From Hungatella_A sp034142505 (lineage in GTDB: Bacteria > Bacillota > Clostridia > Lachnospirales > Lachnospiraceae), in assembly GCA_034142505.1 (NCBI GenBank), contig JAWZDV010000065.1, positions 62,001-126,000 of the forward strand: DNA of 64,000 nt. Reading direction: 5' to 3'. How positions within the stretch are numbered: the stretch's first letter is position 1; each line of letters begins with the position of its first letter. A program made the translations under genes and the position numbers. The notes below the pieces were generated by a model. That model worked only from the letters and a program-made list of their open reading frames with translations. It was not told where the DNA came from and did not search any database. Positions 57,453 through 64,000 of the stretch are shown here, piece after piece.

Positions 57453-58520
57453 ATGAAGAAACAAGTTATTTCAATGGCTGCCGCGCTTTCTATATCTGTG
57501 GGCCTGTTGTCAGGATGCTCCAGTCCCTCAAAAAGTGACACGGCTCCGTCCCAGACAACCGCTGAGACCACAACAGCCGTTAAACAGGAGGAAAGCAAAC
57601 CGGTGGAGGAGAGCAAAACGGAGACTGTGGCTGCCAGCTCCTGGAAACCGGAGAAAGAGATTAAAGTGATCATTCCGTTTAATGCGGGAGGGTCCTCGGA
57701 CGTAGCCTGCCGGATTCTGGTCGAATACATGAACAAGTATTCGGAAGCAGATTTTGTGGTGGAGAATCTCCCCGGCAGTGCGGGACAGGTTGGTATGGAG
57801 GCTTGTGCGGCCGCGAACCCAGATGGATATACCATAGTTTCGATCCCGACAGGATGGTTTATGTCTTACGCATTGGGGAACGTGGACAAGACTTATTCCG
57901 ACTATACACCAGTTACAATCTGGGCGGACTCCTATATGGCGCTTGTGGTGAACAGCAAGTCCGGATACGACAGCTATTCCGATTTTATAGAGGCGGCAAA
58001 GAGTAAGAAGCTTTTAATTGGTGGCGTTGCCGGAACCCTGCCGACATTGGCGGAATACGTGATGGCGAAACAGGAAGGCTTCGAATTCAGCTTTACCGAT
58101 ATGGAAGAGAAAGCAAAACAGACGGAACTGCTCAGTAACCGCGTGGACGCTTATGTAGATGCATTTGCTTCTATTGAGCAGTATCTGGAAAGCGGAGATT
58201 TCAACTGCCTGGCACTTTACTCCAATGTCAAGCTGGAAGGATATGAGGAAATTCCTTCCCTGCAGGAACTTGGTTATGATTTTGATACGGATTTTCTTTC
58301 GCAGAGATATTCCTTCTGGGGGCCGAAAGATATGGATGCAGACGCGGTTTTGTATATTAACAATGTGGTAAAGCAGGCTTCTGAGGACCCGGAATGCAAG
58401 AAAGCATTGGAAGATCTTTTTTACAGCCCAAGCTGGATGGAGGTCAACGAGTACAACGCGTATTGTGAAAAGGTACAGAATAATACCACGAAATATGTAA
58501 ATGATATTTTCTTTGAATAA
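57453..58520 (+). CDS. tctC: Tripartite tricarboxylate transporter substrate-binding lipoprotein (TctC)
   Basis: A 355-residue lipoprotein: a signal peptide with lipobox LLSGC (Cys 22), a Ser/Thr/Glu linker to about 65, then the TctC fold starting KEIKVIIPFNAGGSSDVACRILVEYMNK, with VENLPGSAGQVGMEACAAANPDGYTI. It binds a carboxylate for the TctAB carrier encoded next. TAAGGAGG lies before the ATG. It is the first gene of the operon. Confidence 0.92.
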   Translation: MKKQVISMAAALSISVGLLSGCSSPSKSDTAPSQTTAETTTAVKQEESKPVEESKTETVAASSWKPEKEIKVIIPFNAGGSSDVACRILVEYMNKYSEADFVVENLPGSAGQVGMEACAAANPDGYTIVSIPTGWFMSYALGNVDKTYSDYTPVTIWADSYMALVVNSKSGYDSYSDFIEAAKSKKLLIGGVAGTLPTLAEYVMAKQEGFEFSFTDMEEKAKQTELLSNRVDAYVDAFASIEQYLESGDFNCLALYSNVKLEGYEEIPSLQELGYDFDTDFLSQRYSFWGPKDMDADAVLYINNVVKQASEDPECKKALEDLFYSPSWMEVNEYNAYCEKVQNNTTKYVNDIFFE

Positions 58521-58535
58521 ATTAGGAGAAGTTCA

Positions 58536-59009
58536 GTGGGAGAACTATTATTTTTACTGTGTTTTGCAGTAATCTCAATCATCATGTTTTATTTGACAGG
58601 AGATTTTCGTGTCAGCAAAATGGACACATCTGGAGGGGCCGCCATGTTCCCGAGGCTTGTCATTATTCTGCTTCTTATCTTTCTTGCCGTGAGAATCATA
58701 GAAATTGTAAGAGCAAAAGAGAAGAAAGCGTTTGCGGGAAAAGAATTATTTACCGGCAGCAGATGTTATTTTATTATCGGGTTTGTCTTATATGTAATTC
58801 TGCTGAAACCACTTGGTTATATCATTGCGACGGTCCTGTTTCTGGCGTTTGTAGTCAACCGGTTTTACAGGATTGAAAAGGGCTCCATGGGAACTGTGGT
58901 TCAGATCGCGGTCCGCAATCTTGTCATGATTGTCTTTGTGTTAGCGATGAACTGGGCATTTGGAACCATCCTGTCGGTGAACCTGCCGTCCGGTCTGTTT
59001 TCCATGTAG
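58536..59009 (+). CDS. tctB: Tripartite tricarboxylate transporter small membrane subunit (TctB)
   Basis: A 157-residue protein with four hydrophobic segments (1-20, 38-58, 76-105, 122-145), the usual size and topology of TctB, and GGAAMFPRLVIILLLIFLAVRIIEI in the family's conserved place. The start is GTG with AGGAGA six bases upstream. It works with TctA. Confidence 0.88.
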   Translation: MGELLFLLCFAVISIIMFYLTGDFRVSKMDTSGGAAMFPRLVIILLLIFLAVRIIEIVRAKEKKAFAGKELFTGSRCYFIIGFVLYVILLKPLGYIIATVLFLAFVVNRFYRIEKGSMGTVVQIAVRNLVMIVFVLAMNWAFGTILSVNLPSGLFSM

Positions 59010-59020
59010 GGGGTGAGAGA

Positions 59021-60508
59021 ATGGAATTGGCACAGATTTTTGCAAATGTTATAAACCCCATGTCCATGGTTATGATTGTATGCGGCGCGGTCATGGGAAC
59101 CATATTTGGGTGTATACCCGGGCTCAGCACGCCAATTGCGCTGGCGCTTGTGCTGCCAATGATTTTCAAAATGGATGTCAACTATGCAATCTGCCTGATG
59201 ATGGGAATTTACTGCGGAGGCGTATCCGGCGGTCTTGTCTCTGCAATCATGTTGAAGATTCCCGGTTCCTCGGCGGCGGTAGCCACCACGTTTGACGGAT
59301 ATCCCATGGCCCAGAAGGGAGAGGGGGCCAGAGCGATGAGCATTGGAGTCTGGGCAAGTTTCTGCGGCGGTACGTTCAGCACGATTATGCTGATGATCTT
59401 CGCATCCATACTTGCCCGGATGGCTCTCGGGTTTGGCCCTTGGGAATATTTTGGAACTGCCTTGATGGCGCTGACCCTGGCAACTGTTTTGATGAAAGGA
59501 GATCCGGTCAAGGGTTTTATATCGGCACTGATTGGCGTCCTGATGACCACCATAGGACTTTCTCCGATTGACGGGGTCGCCACGAGATTCACATTTGGCA
59601 GCGTCAGTCTGAAAAATGGATTTGATATGGTAGCGCTGGTAATCGGAATCTTCGCCATGCCTGAAATTGTAAAAAATGCAGGAAAGATTAAGAACGCAAG
59701 GCCGGTATTGAAGCTGGAAAAAAAGATATTTTATCTTCTTCCCTTCAAGGAGATGAAGGAACTGGCAGGGACGATTTTTCGTGGAAGCTTCCTGGGAACC
59801 GTGGTTGGTATTCTCCCGGGGCTGGGAGGCGGTCCCGCTTGTTTGATGGGCTATGCTATGGAGAAGCGGTTGTCAAAAGAGCCTGATACCTTTGGAACCG
59901 GCAATCCCCACGGAATTGCGGCCCCCGAGTCGGCCAACAATGCCACCGTTGGCGGAGCGCTGATTCCTATGCTGGCGCTGGGTGTCCCGGGGGATACCAA
60001 TACGTCGATTATTCTAGGCGCGTTTACATTACTTGGGATTTCCACGGGGCCGGTGATGCTGCAAAATAACCCTGATGTTTTCCGAACCGTGATTTTTGCG
60101 GTATTTATCGCCAACTTTGCCATGCTGTTTTTACAGTCGGTCTCCATTCCCTGGCTGGTTAAAATGTTATCTGTCTCCAATACATTTTTACTCCCGATCA
60201 TTACCGTCTTCTGCGTAACCGGATGTATCAGTTTAAACAGCAATGTTTTTGAAGTATACTACATGCTGGTGCTGGTCTTTATCGGATATCTGCTGGATAA
60301 CAACGGATACCCGGTAGCTCCGCTGATTATCGGCTTTGTGCTGGGCGGTATTGTGGAGGAGAATTTAAGACGGTCCATTACTTATTATGGAAGCTTTACA
60401 AACTGCCTTGGCAGAGTATCCATCGGAACACCGTTTTTCTGGATCGGTGTTGTGGTGCCGGTGATATATCTGTTACTGTATTTATTCAAAAAAAATAAAA
60501 AAATGTAA
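59021..60508 (+). CDS. tctA: Tripartite tricarboxylate transporter large membrane subunit (TctA)
   Basis: A 495-residue carrier with about 11-12 helices. TctA motifs are VCGAVMGTIFGCIPGLSTPIALALVLP, GVSGGLVSAIMLKIPGSSAAVATTFDGYPMAQKGEGARA, and GILPGLGGGPACLMGYAMEKRLSKEPDTFGTGNPHGIAAPESANNATVGGALIPMLALGVPGD. It is driven by the proton or sodium gradient. It starts 11 bases after tctB with GGGGGTGAG. Confidence 0.95.
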   Translation: MELAQIFANVINPMSMVMIVCGAVMGTIFGCIPGLSTPIALALVLPMIFKMDVNYAICLMMGIYCGGVSGGLVSAIMLKIPGSSAAVATTFDGYPMAQKGEGARAMSIGVWASFCGGTFSTIMLMIFASILARMALGFGPWEYFGTALMALTLATVLMKGDPVKGFISALIGVLMTTIGLSPIDGVATRFTFGSVSLKNGFDMVALVIGIFAMPEIVKNAGKIKNARPVLKLEKKIFYLLPFKEMKELAGTIFRGSFLGTVVGILPGLGGGPACLMGYAMEKRLSKEPDTFGTGNPHGIAAPESANNATVGGALIPMLALGVPGDTNTSIILGAFTLLGISTGPVMLQNNPDVFRTVIFAVFIANFAMLFLQSVSIPWLVKMLSVSNTFLLPIITVFCVTGCISLNSNVFEVYYMLVLVFIGYLLDNNGYPVAPLIIGFVLGGIVEENLRRSITYYGSFTNCLGRVSIGTPFFWIGVVVPVIYLLLYLFKKNKKM

Positions 60509-60536
60509 AATATTTCCAGATGTTTGCGTCGGTCCA

Positions 60537-60566
60537 TTGCATTTATGATATATTATATATTATAAT
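60537..60566 (+). promoter_or_regulatory. Promoter of the enolase-superfamily gene with AT-rich operator-like spacer
   Basis: TTGCAT (60537-60542), 18 bp and TATAAT (60561-60566). The spacer repeats the ATATATTATATAT core found in the palindrome before tctC. Confidence 0.55.
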
Positions 60567-60652
60567 TCTTTCAAGAGGTCAATCTTAGAAAATGTAAGAC
60601 GGTGGAATTTTGACAGCGGGCATCGGGGAGATCGATGTGATGGAGGAAGCCT

Positions 60653-61762
60653 GTGTTAAAGATTAATAAGATTACGGTTTACACCATAGAAAAACCGTTT
60701 GAGAAACCGCTTCAGAATGCCGTATACAAACTATACGGAGCCCGGCATATCTTTGTGGAATTAGAGGCAGAGGGAATTAAGGGAATTGGCGAGGTGATAT
60801 GCTTCGAGGAGGATCAGGCAAAGGCTTTCTGCGCATATATAGAAAGTATGAAAGACCGGATACTGGGCCAGGATGCCAGATACAGTAAGAAGATTTGGAA
60901 AAACCTCTACATATCTATGAGCGGCATTGGCCACAGTGGTCTCAGCATGCAGGCATTGGGGGCCGTAGACATGGCACTCTGGGACTTAAATGCCCGGGCG
61001 CTTAATACTCCGGTGTGGAGATTGCTTGGCGGGCAGAGAGAGGAACTGCCGGTCTACGTTACCGGCGGATGGCTCGGCACTGATGAAGAACTCGTAAATG
61101 AAGCCCTGGGTTACCAGAAAGCAGGTTATACCAGATTTAAGATGAAGCTGGGAAAGAGGGACTGGCGGGAAGATATCGCCCGCATTAAGCTGGTTTTGGA
61201 GGCCTGTGGCGAAGCATTTGAGGTGATGGTGGACATCAATCAGGGCTGGGACGTCAAGACCTGTCTCAGGGCCGCACCGTATCTGGAAGAACTGGGCGTT
61301 ACCCACCTGGAAGAGCCGGTTTACGCCATGAACTATGAGGAACAGAGATTTATCAAAGAACGGGTTCGTATGGATGTGGTGGCCGGCGAAAAACTCTACG
61401 GCCTCAACGAGACGTCAGAGCTGCTCATGAGGAAATGTGTGGACAAGATGAACCCTGATCTGGTACGGTGCGGTGGAATAACAGGATATATGGAGGTGCT
61501 TGCGGTCGCAGACGTTTGCCATATTCCGGTATCGTCCCACGCCTATCCCTATTTCAGTGTTCCATGCATTGCCGCGGCGTTCGCCGGAGAGATGGCGGAG
61601 ATCATCCCAACCTGGGACCAGGGCGTTTTCGCGGAAGATTTTGCAGTGATAAATGGTTTACATAAATTGAACCAGAGCCCGGGGTTTGGATGTGAACTGA
61701 GTGAAAAAGCGCTTCATGAATGGTGTGTATCAAAAAGTGTTTTTATGAATCACATGTTTTAA
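60653..61762 (+). CDS. Mandelate racemase/muconate lactonizing enzyme family (enolase superfamily)
   Basis: A 369-residue enolase-superfamily enzyme. Barrel motifs are KMK (Lys 163 and Lys 165), metal ligands MVDINQ (Asp 194), HLEEP (Glu 220) and AGEKLYG (Glu 246), and SSHAYPY (His 296). The KxK plus His pattern fits acid-sugar dehydratases or racemases and cycloisomerases; the substrate is unknown. It starts with GTG after GGAGGAAG. It lies between a carboxylate transporter and a GntR gene, with its own AT-rich promoter (TTGCAT 60537-60542, TATAAT 60561-60566). Confidence 0.85.
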   Translation: MLKINKITVYTIEKPFEKPLQNAVYKLYGARHIFVELEAEGIKGIGEVICFEEDQAKAFCAYIESMKDRILGQDARYSKKIWKNLYISMSGIGHSGLSMQALGAVDMALWDLNARALNTPVWRLLGGQREELPVYVTGGWLGTDEELVNEALGYQKAGYTRFKMKLGKRDWREDIARIKLVLEACGEAFEVMVDINQGWDVKTCLRAAPYLEELGVTHLEEPVYAMNYEEQRFIKERVRMDVVAGEKLYGLNETSELLMRKCVDKMNPDLVRCGGITGYMEVLAVADVCHIPVSSHAYPYFSVPCIAAAFAGEMAEIIPTWDQGVFAEDFAVINGLHKLNQSPGFGCELSEKALHEWCVSKSVFMNHMF

Positions 61763-61825
61763 AATAAAGGAAAGAACGGCGGTCCTGAGGGCAGCTGAAT
61801 ACTGAAAACTGGATGGTGGATTGTT

Positions 61826-62464
61826 TTGATTTATAAGACAAAAGTAGATCTTGTGTACGAGGAGTTGCTGGACAAATTAATGAATGGTACTTACAAACCG
61901 GGGGAAAAGCTGATTATCAACCGTATTTCAAAAGAACTCGGTGTAAGCGATATTCCGGTGAGAGAGGCAGTCAGAAGACTGGAGAGTGAGGGATATGTAA
62001 AGCTGCTCCCCAATCAGGGTGCCGTTGTCTATGATTCGACTCCGGAAAGTATCAATGAAATATTCGGAATCAAAGCGGTTTTGGAGGGGTATGCCACAAG
62101 CCTGGCGATAGATCGCCTTACGAAGGAGGACTATGCCCAGCTTCACAAAATCAATGGGGAGCTTCAGAAAGCCATTGAACAGGGGGAAGCCAAACTCCGC
62201 GGTGAACTGAACACCGAATTTCATCAGACCATCTACAATGCCTGTGGGTCAGAAGAATTAAAAAGTATGATCGAGACGTTTTGGCGTAAATATAAAATCA
62301 CAAAGATGGTATTAACCGCTCTTCCCAAACGCTCCGAGAGCAGTGTGAAGGAGCATGAGGAAATCCTCGGTTTCATGGAAGCCGGGGATCATGACAGCGC
62401 GGAAAAAGCCATGAGAAATCATACACTCCGTTCCGGCGGCGAGGTAAACAGCTATATCAGATAG
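61826..62464 (+). CDS. GntR-family regulator with FCD domain
   Basis: A 212-residue regulator: a winged helix at residues 5-70 (KVDLVYEELLDKLMNGTYKPGEKLIINRISKELGVSDIPVREAVRRLESEGYVKLLPNQGAVV) and an FCD ligand domain from 80 on (with FHQTIYNACGSEELKSMIETFW and KEHEEILGFMEAGDHDSAEKAMRNH, which carry the metal or ligand histidines). The start is TTG with GGATGGTGGA upstream. FCD regulators sense hydroxy and sugar acids, fitting control of this module. Confidence 0.88.
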   Translation: MIYKTKVDLVYEELLDKLMNGTYKPGEKLIINRISKELGVSDIPVREAVRRLESEGYVKLLPNQGAVVYDSTPESINEIFGIKAVLEGYATSLAIDRLTKEDYAQLHKINGELQKAIEQGEAKLRGELNTEFHQTIYNACGSEELKSMIETFWRKYKITKMVLTALPKRSESSVKEHEEILGFMEAGDHDSAEKAMRNHTLRSGGEVNSYIR

Positions 62465-62485
62465 CAGCCGTATGAGGAATGTCAT

Positions 62486-63439
62486 ATGTTTAAAATATTG
62501 ATTCCGGAGGATGTTTCAGAAATTGGGAAACAGTATCTGGAAGAACGGGGCTATGAACTGAAGGTCGGAGTGCCGACCGATGTGGAAAGCCTGAAAAAAG
62601 AGATTGCGGACGCCGATGGCATTCTTGTGAGAAATGCACGGTATCCCGAGGAAGTATTAAAAGCGGGAAAGAAACTGAAAGTGATCGGAAGACACGGAAC
62701 GGGTATCGACAATATTGACGTTGCCGCCGCTACAAGACTGGGAATTCAGGTGACCAACGCTCCGGTATCCAATATCAATACCGTGGCGGAGTACACCGTC
62801 TCGCTGATTATGGCTCTGGGATGCTGCCTGAGAACCGTGGACCGGAAGACCCGCGCAGGGGACTGGAGTTATCGGAAGTCCATGCCGTCCCACCGCCGTG
62901 ATTTAAAAGAATGCACACTCGGAATTGTCGGCTGCGGCCGCGTTGGGTGCATGGTGGCGGAAAAGGTCATGAATGGTCTGGGAATGCAGGTTATAGCCTA
63001 CAATCTGACTCCTGTGAACTGTCAGAATGAGCATTTAACGGTGGTTGATGATGTAGATACAGTACTGCAGAGAGCTGATTTTGTGACGGTACACGTGCCC
63101 TCCACACCGGAGACAAAAGAGATGTTCAACTATGAGGCCTTTCGGAAAATGAAGCCGGAGGCGTATTTCATTAACTGTGCAAGAGGGGATGTCTATGTGG
63201 AAGAGGATCTTGCGAGAGCGCTGACAGAAGGCGTGATAGCCGGCGCGGCATTGGATGTTTACCGGTCAGAGCCGCTTCCGGCTGACAGCCCGCTGCTGGC
63301 CTGTGAGAATCTTATCTTTTCGCAGCACAATGCATCCCTTTCCAGGGAGAGTGCAGACAATATGTCGCTGCATGCGGCGATGGGAATCAATGAAGTATTG
63401 ACCGGAAAGGCGCCAACCTGGCCAGTGAATAAACTTTGA
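62486..63439 (+). CDS. D-isomer-specific 2-hydroxyacid dehydrogenase (phosphoglycerate dehydrogenase-like)
   Basis: A 317-residue NAD-dependent dehydrogenase. The Rossmann motif reads GIVGCGRVGCMVAEKVMNGLG (around residues 148-168). The catalytic Arg is in FINCARGDVYVEEDL, with Glu after it and the His in FSQHNASLS. The N-terminal catalytic half has GRHGTGIDNIDVAAATRLGIQVTNAP. In this cluster it probably oxidises or reduces a hydroxy acid made downstream of the enolase-type enzyme; a role in serine synthesis is less likely. Confidence 0.87.
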   Translation: MFKILIPEDVSEIGKQYLEERGYELKVGVPTDVESLKKEIADADGILVRNARYPEEVLKAGKKLKVIGRHGTGIDNIDVAAATRLGIQVTNAPVSNINTVAEYTVSLIMALGCCLRTVDRKTRAGDWSYRKSMPSHRRDLKECTLGIVGCGRVGCMVAEKVMNGLGMQVIAYNLTPVNCQNEHLTVVDDVDTVLQRADFVTVHVPSTPETKEMFNYEAFRKMKPEAYFINCARGDVYVEEDLARALTEGVIAGAALDVYRSEPLPADSPLLACENLIFSQHNASLSRESADNMSLHAAMGINEVLTGKAPTWPVNKL

Positions 63440-63481
63440 CCGGAATACGTGCGGACTTTAATTCAGAAGAGAGGAAGAACT

Positions 63482-64000
63482 ATGAGATATCTTAGATACG
63501 AGTATAAGGGAGAAGTCCATTTTGGCCTGATGGAAGGCGATATGGCGTATGAGTTGAATGGCGATTATATTTTTGGGGCGGAGAAGACGGGGAAAGTTCA
63601 TCCTGTCAATGAGATTAAAATGCTGGCGCCTTATGTGCCGGGAAAAATTATCGGAGTGGGAGCAAATTACAAGTCATTTCTTGACTCTAAGAAAAGAGAA
63701 TATCCGGTAAGACCGAGGATTTTCCAGAAGCCGAAAACCGCGGTGATCAACCCCGGCGACCCCATCTGTCTGCCGGACCCAAGCCATGAAGTCCACTATG
63801 AAGGGGAACTGGCGGCCGTTATTGGCAAAACCTGCTCCCATGTGAAGGCGGCGGATGCCATGGATTATATTTTCGGCTACACCTGTATCAATGACGTTAC
63901 TGACGAGACGATGTTCAAGGAAGATGTGATCTGGGCGCGGGGGAAAGGCTGCGACACCTTTGCTCCTCTGGGTCCGGTGGTCGTGACAGAAACCATCGAC
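63482..64000 (+). CDS. Fumarylacetoacetate hydrolase family protein, N-terminal part
   Basis: The gene is open at the right edge; 173 codons are visible. The start MRYLRYEYKGEVHFGLMEGD is typical of the small N-terminal domain, followed by the FAA-hydrolase core: KIIGVGANYKSFLDS, KPKTAVINPGDPICLPDPSHEVHYEGELAAVIGK (first metal-binding Glu residues) and YTCINDVTDE. These enzymes hydrolyse, hydrate or decarboxylate 2-oxo acid derivatives. GAGGAAG lies before the ATG. It probably ends the sugar-acid pathway of this cluster. Confidence 0.9.
   Translation, partial: MRYLRYEYKGEVHFGLMEGDMAYELNGDYIFGAEKTGKVHPVNEIKMLAPYVPGKIIGVGANYKSFLDSKKREYPVRPRIFQKPKTAVINPGDPICLPDPSHEVHYEGELAAVIGKTCSHVKAADAMDYIFGYTCINDVTDETMFKEDVIWARGKGCDTFAPLGPVVVTETID

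Overview
The window looks like part of the chromosome of an anaerobic, spore-forming Clostridia species, most likely a Lachnospiraceae of the Enterocloster/Lachnoclostridium type. This is inferred from gene content, not from any database search. Supporting signs are near 50% GC in most of the window, strong GGAGG ribosome sites, a T-box before a proS of the archaeal/eukaryal type, an L10 leader, sporulation genes (a YtvI-like permease and a CotS-like kinase-fold protein with a sigma-E-type promoter), YesM/YesN-type two-component regulation, and the orders mreB-recD2-comFC, rpmG-secE-nusG-rplK-rplA-rplJ-rplL and rho-rpmE-yqhQ-prmC-prfA.

Layout. 1-1200: the end of a two-gene defence unit resembling Septu (PtuA ATPase and PtuB HNH nuclease), cut by the window edge. 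1200-5800: a TrhA/hemolysin III protein, an RluA pseudouridine synthase, an AbgT transporter, an HPr-like protein without the usual histidine, and two small membrane proteins. 5860-12400 (minus strand): a two-component system and a three-gene ABC importer of the iron/hexose-phosphate/phosphonate class. 12500-16400: YtvI, BioY behind a clear BirA operator, a LysR regulator and a split chromate transporter. 16500-23540: T-box-proS, cca, the CotS-like gene, a phosphohexomutase and a metallo-beta-lactamase-fold hydrolase. 23600-27220: a glycerate module (CdaR regulator, GntP permease, glycerate kinase). 27260-30120: a membrane protein with an 11-residue-repeat coiled coil, and an ABC-F ATPase.

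30120-31280 is the most unusual stretch. A low-GC gene for a small PBECR3-like protein lies between two copies of a 51-nt element. The copies differ at only two positions, and those two changes preserve a base pair, which points to a structured RNA. mreB, recD2 and comFC follow. 35600-44550 is an amino-sugar regulon marked by three copies of one LacI-type operator: LacI regulator, NagB-like deaminase, a membrane protein that looks like a dead M48 peptidase, a sodium:solute symporter, an AGE-family epimerase, a ceramidase-fold protein lacking the usual catalytic serine, a SIS protein and NagA.

44570-48050 is a ribosomal/transcription block with three autoregulatory RNA sites (two L1 sites and an L10 leader). 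It is followed by cspA behind a leader that contains a perfect intrinsic terminator, then uxaB between two similar palindromes. 50150-57300 holds a polysaccharide deacetylase, rarA, rho (with a Q/N/S/T-rich insert), rpmE, yqhQ, prmC and prfA. From 57400 to the end is a sugar-acid or carboxylate module: TctCBA transporter, an enolase-superfamily enzyme, a GntR/FCD regulator, a hydroxyacid dehydrogenase and the start of an FAA-hydrolase gene.

No tRNA, rRNA, complete insertion sequence or CRISPR array was seen.
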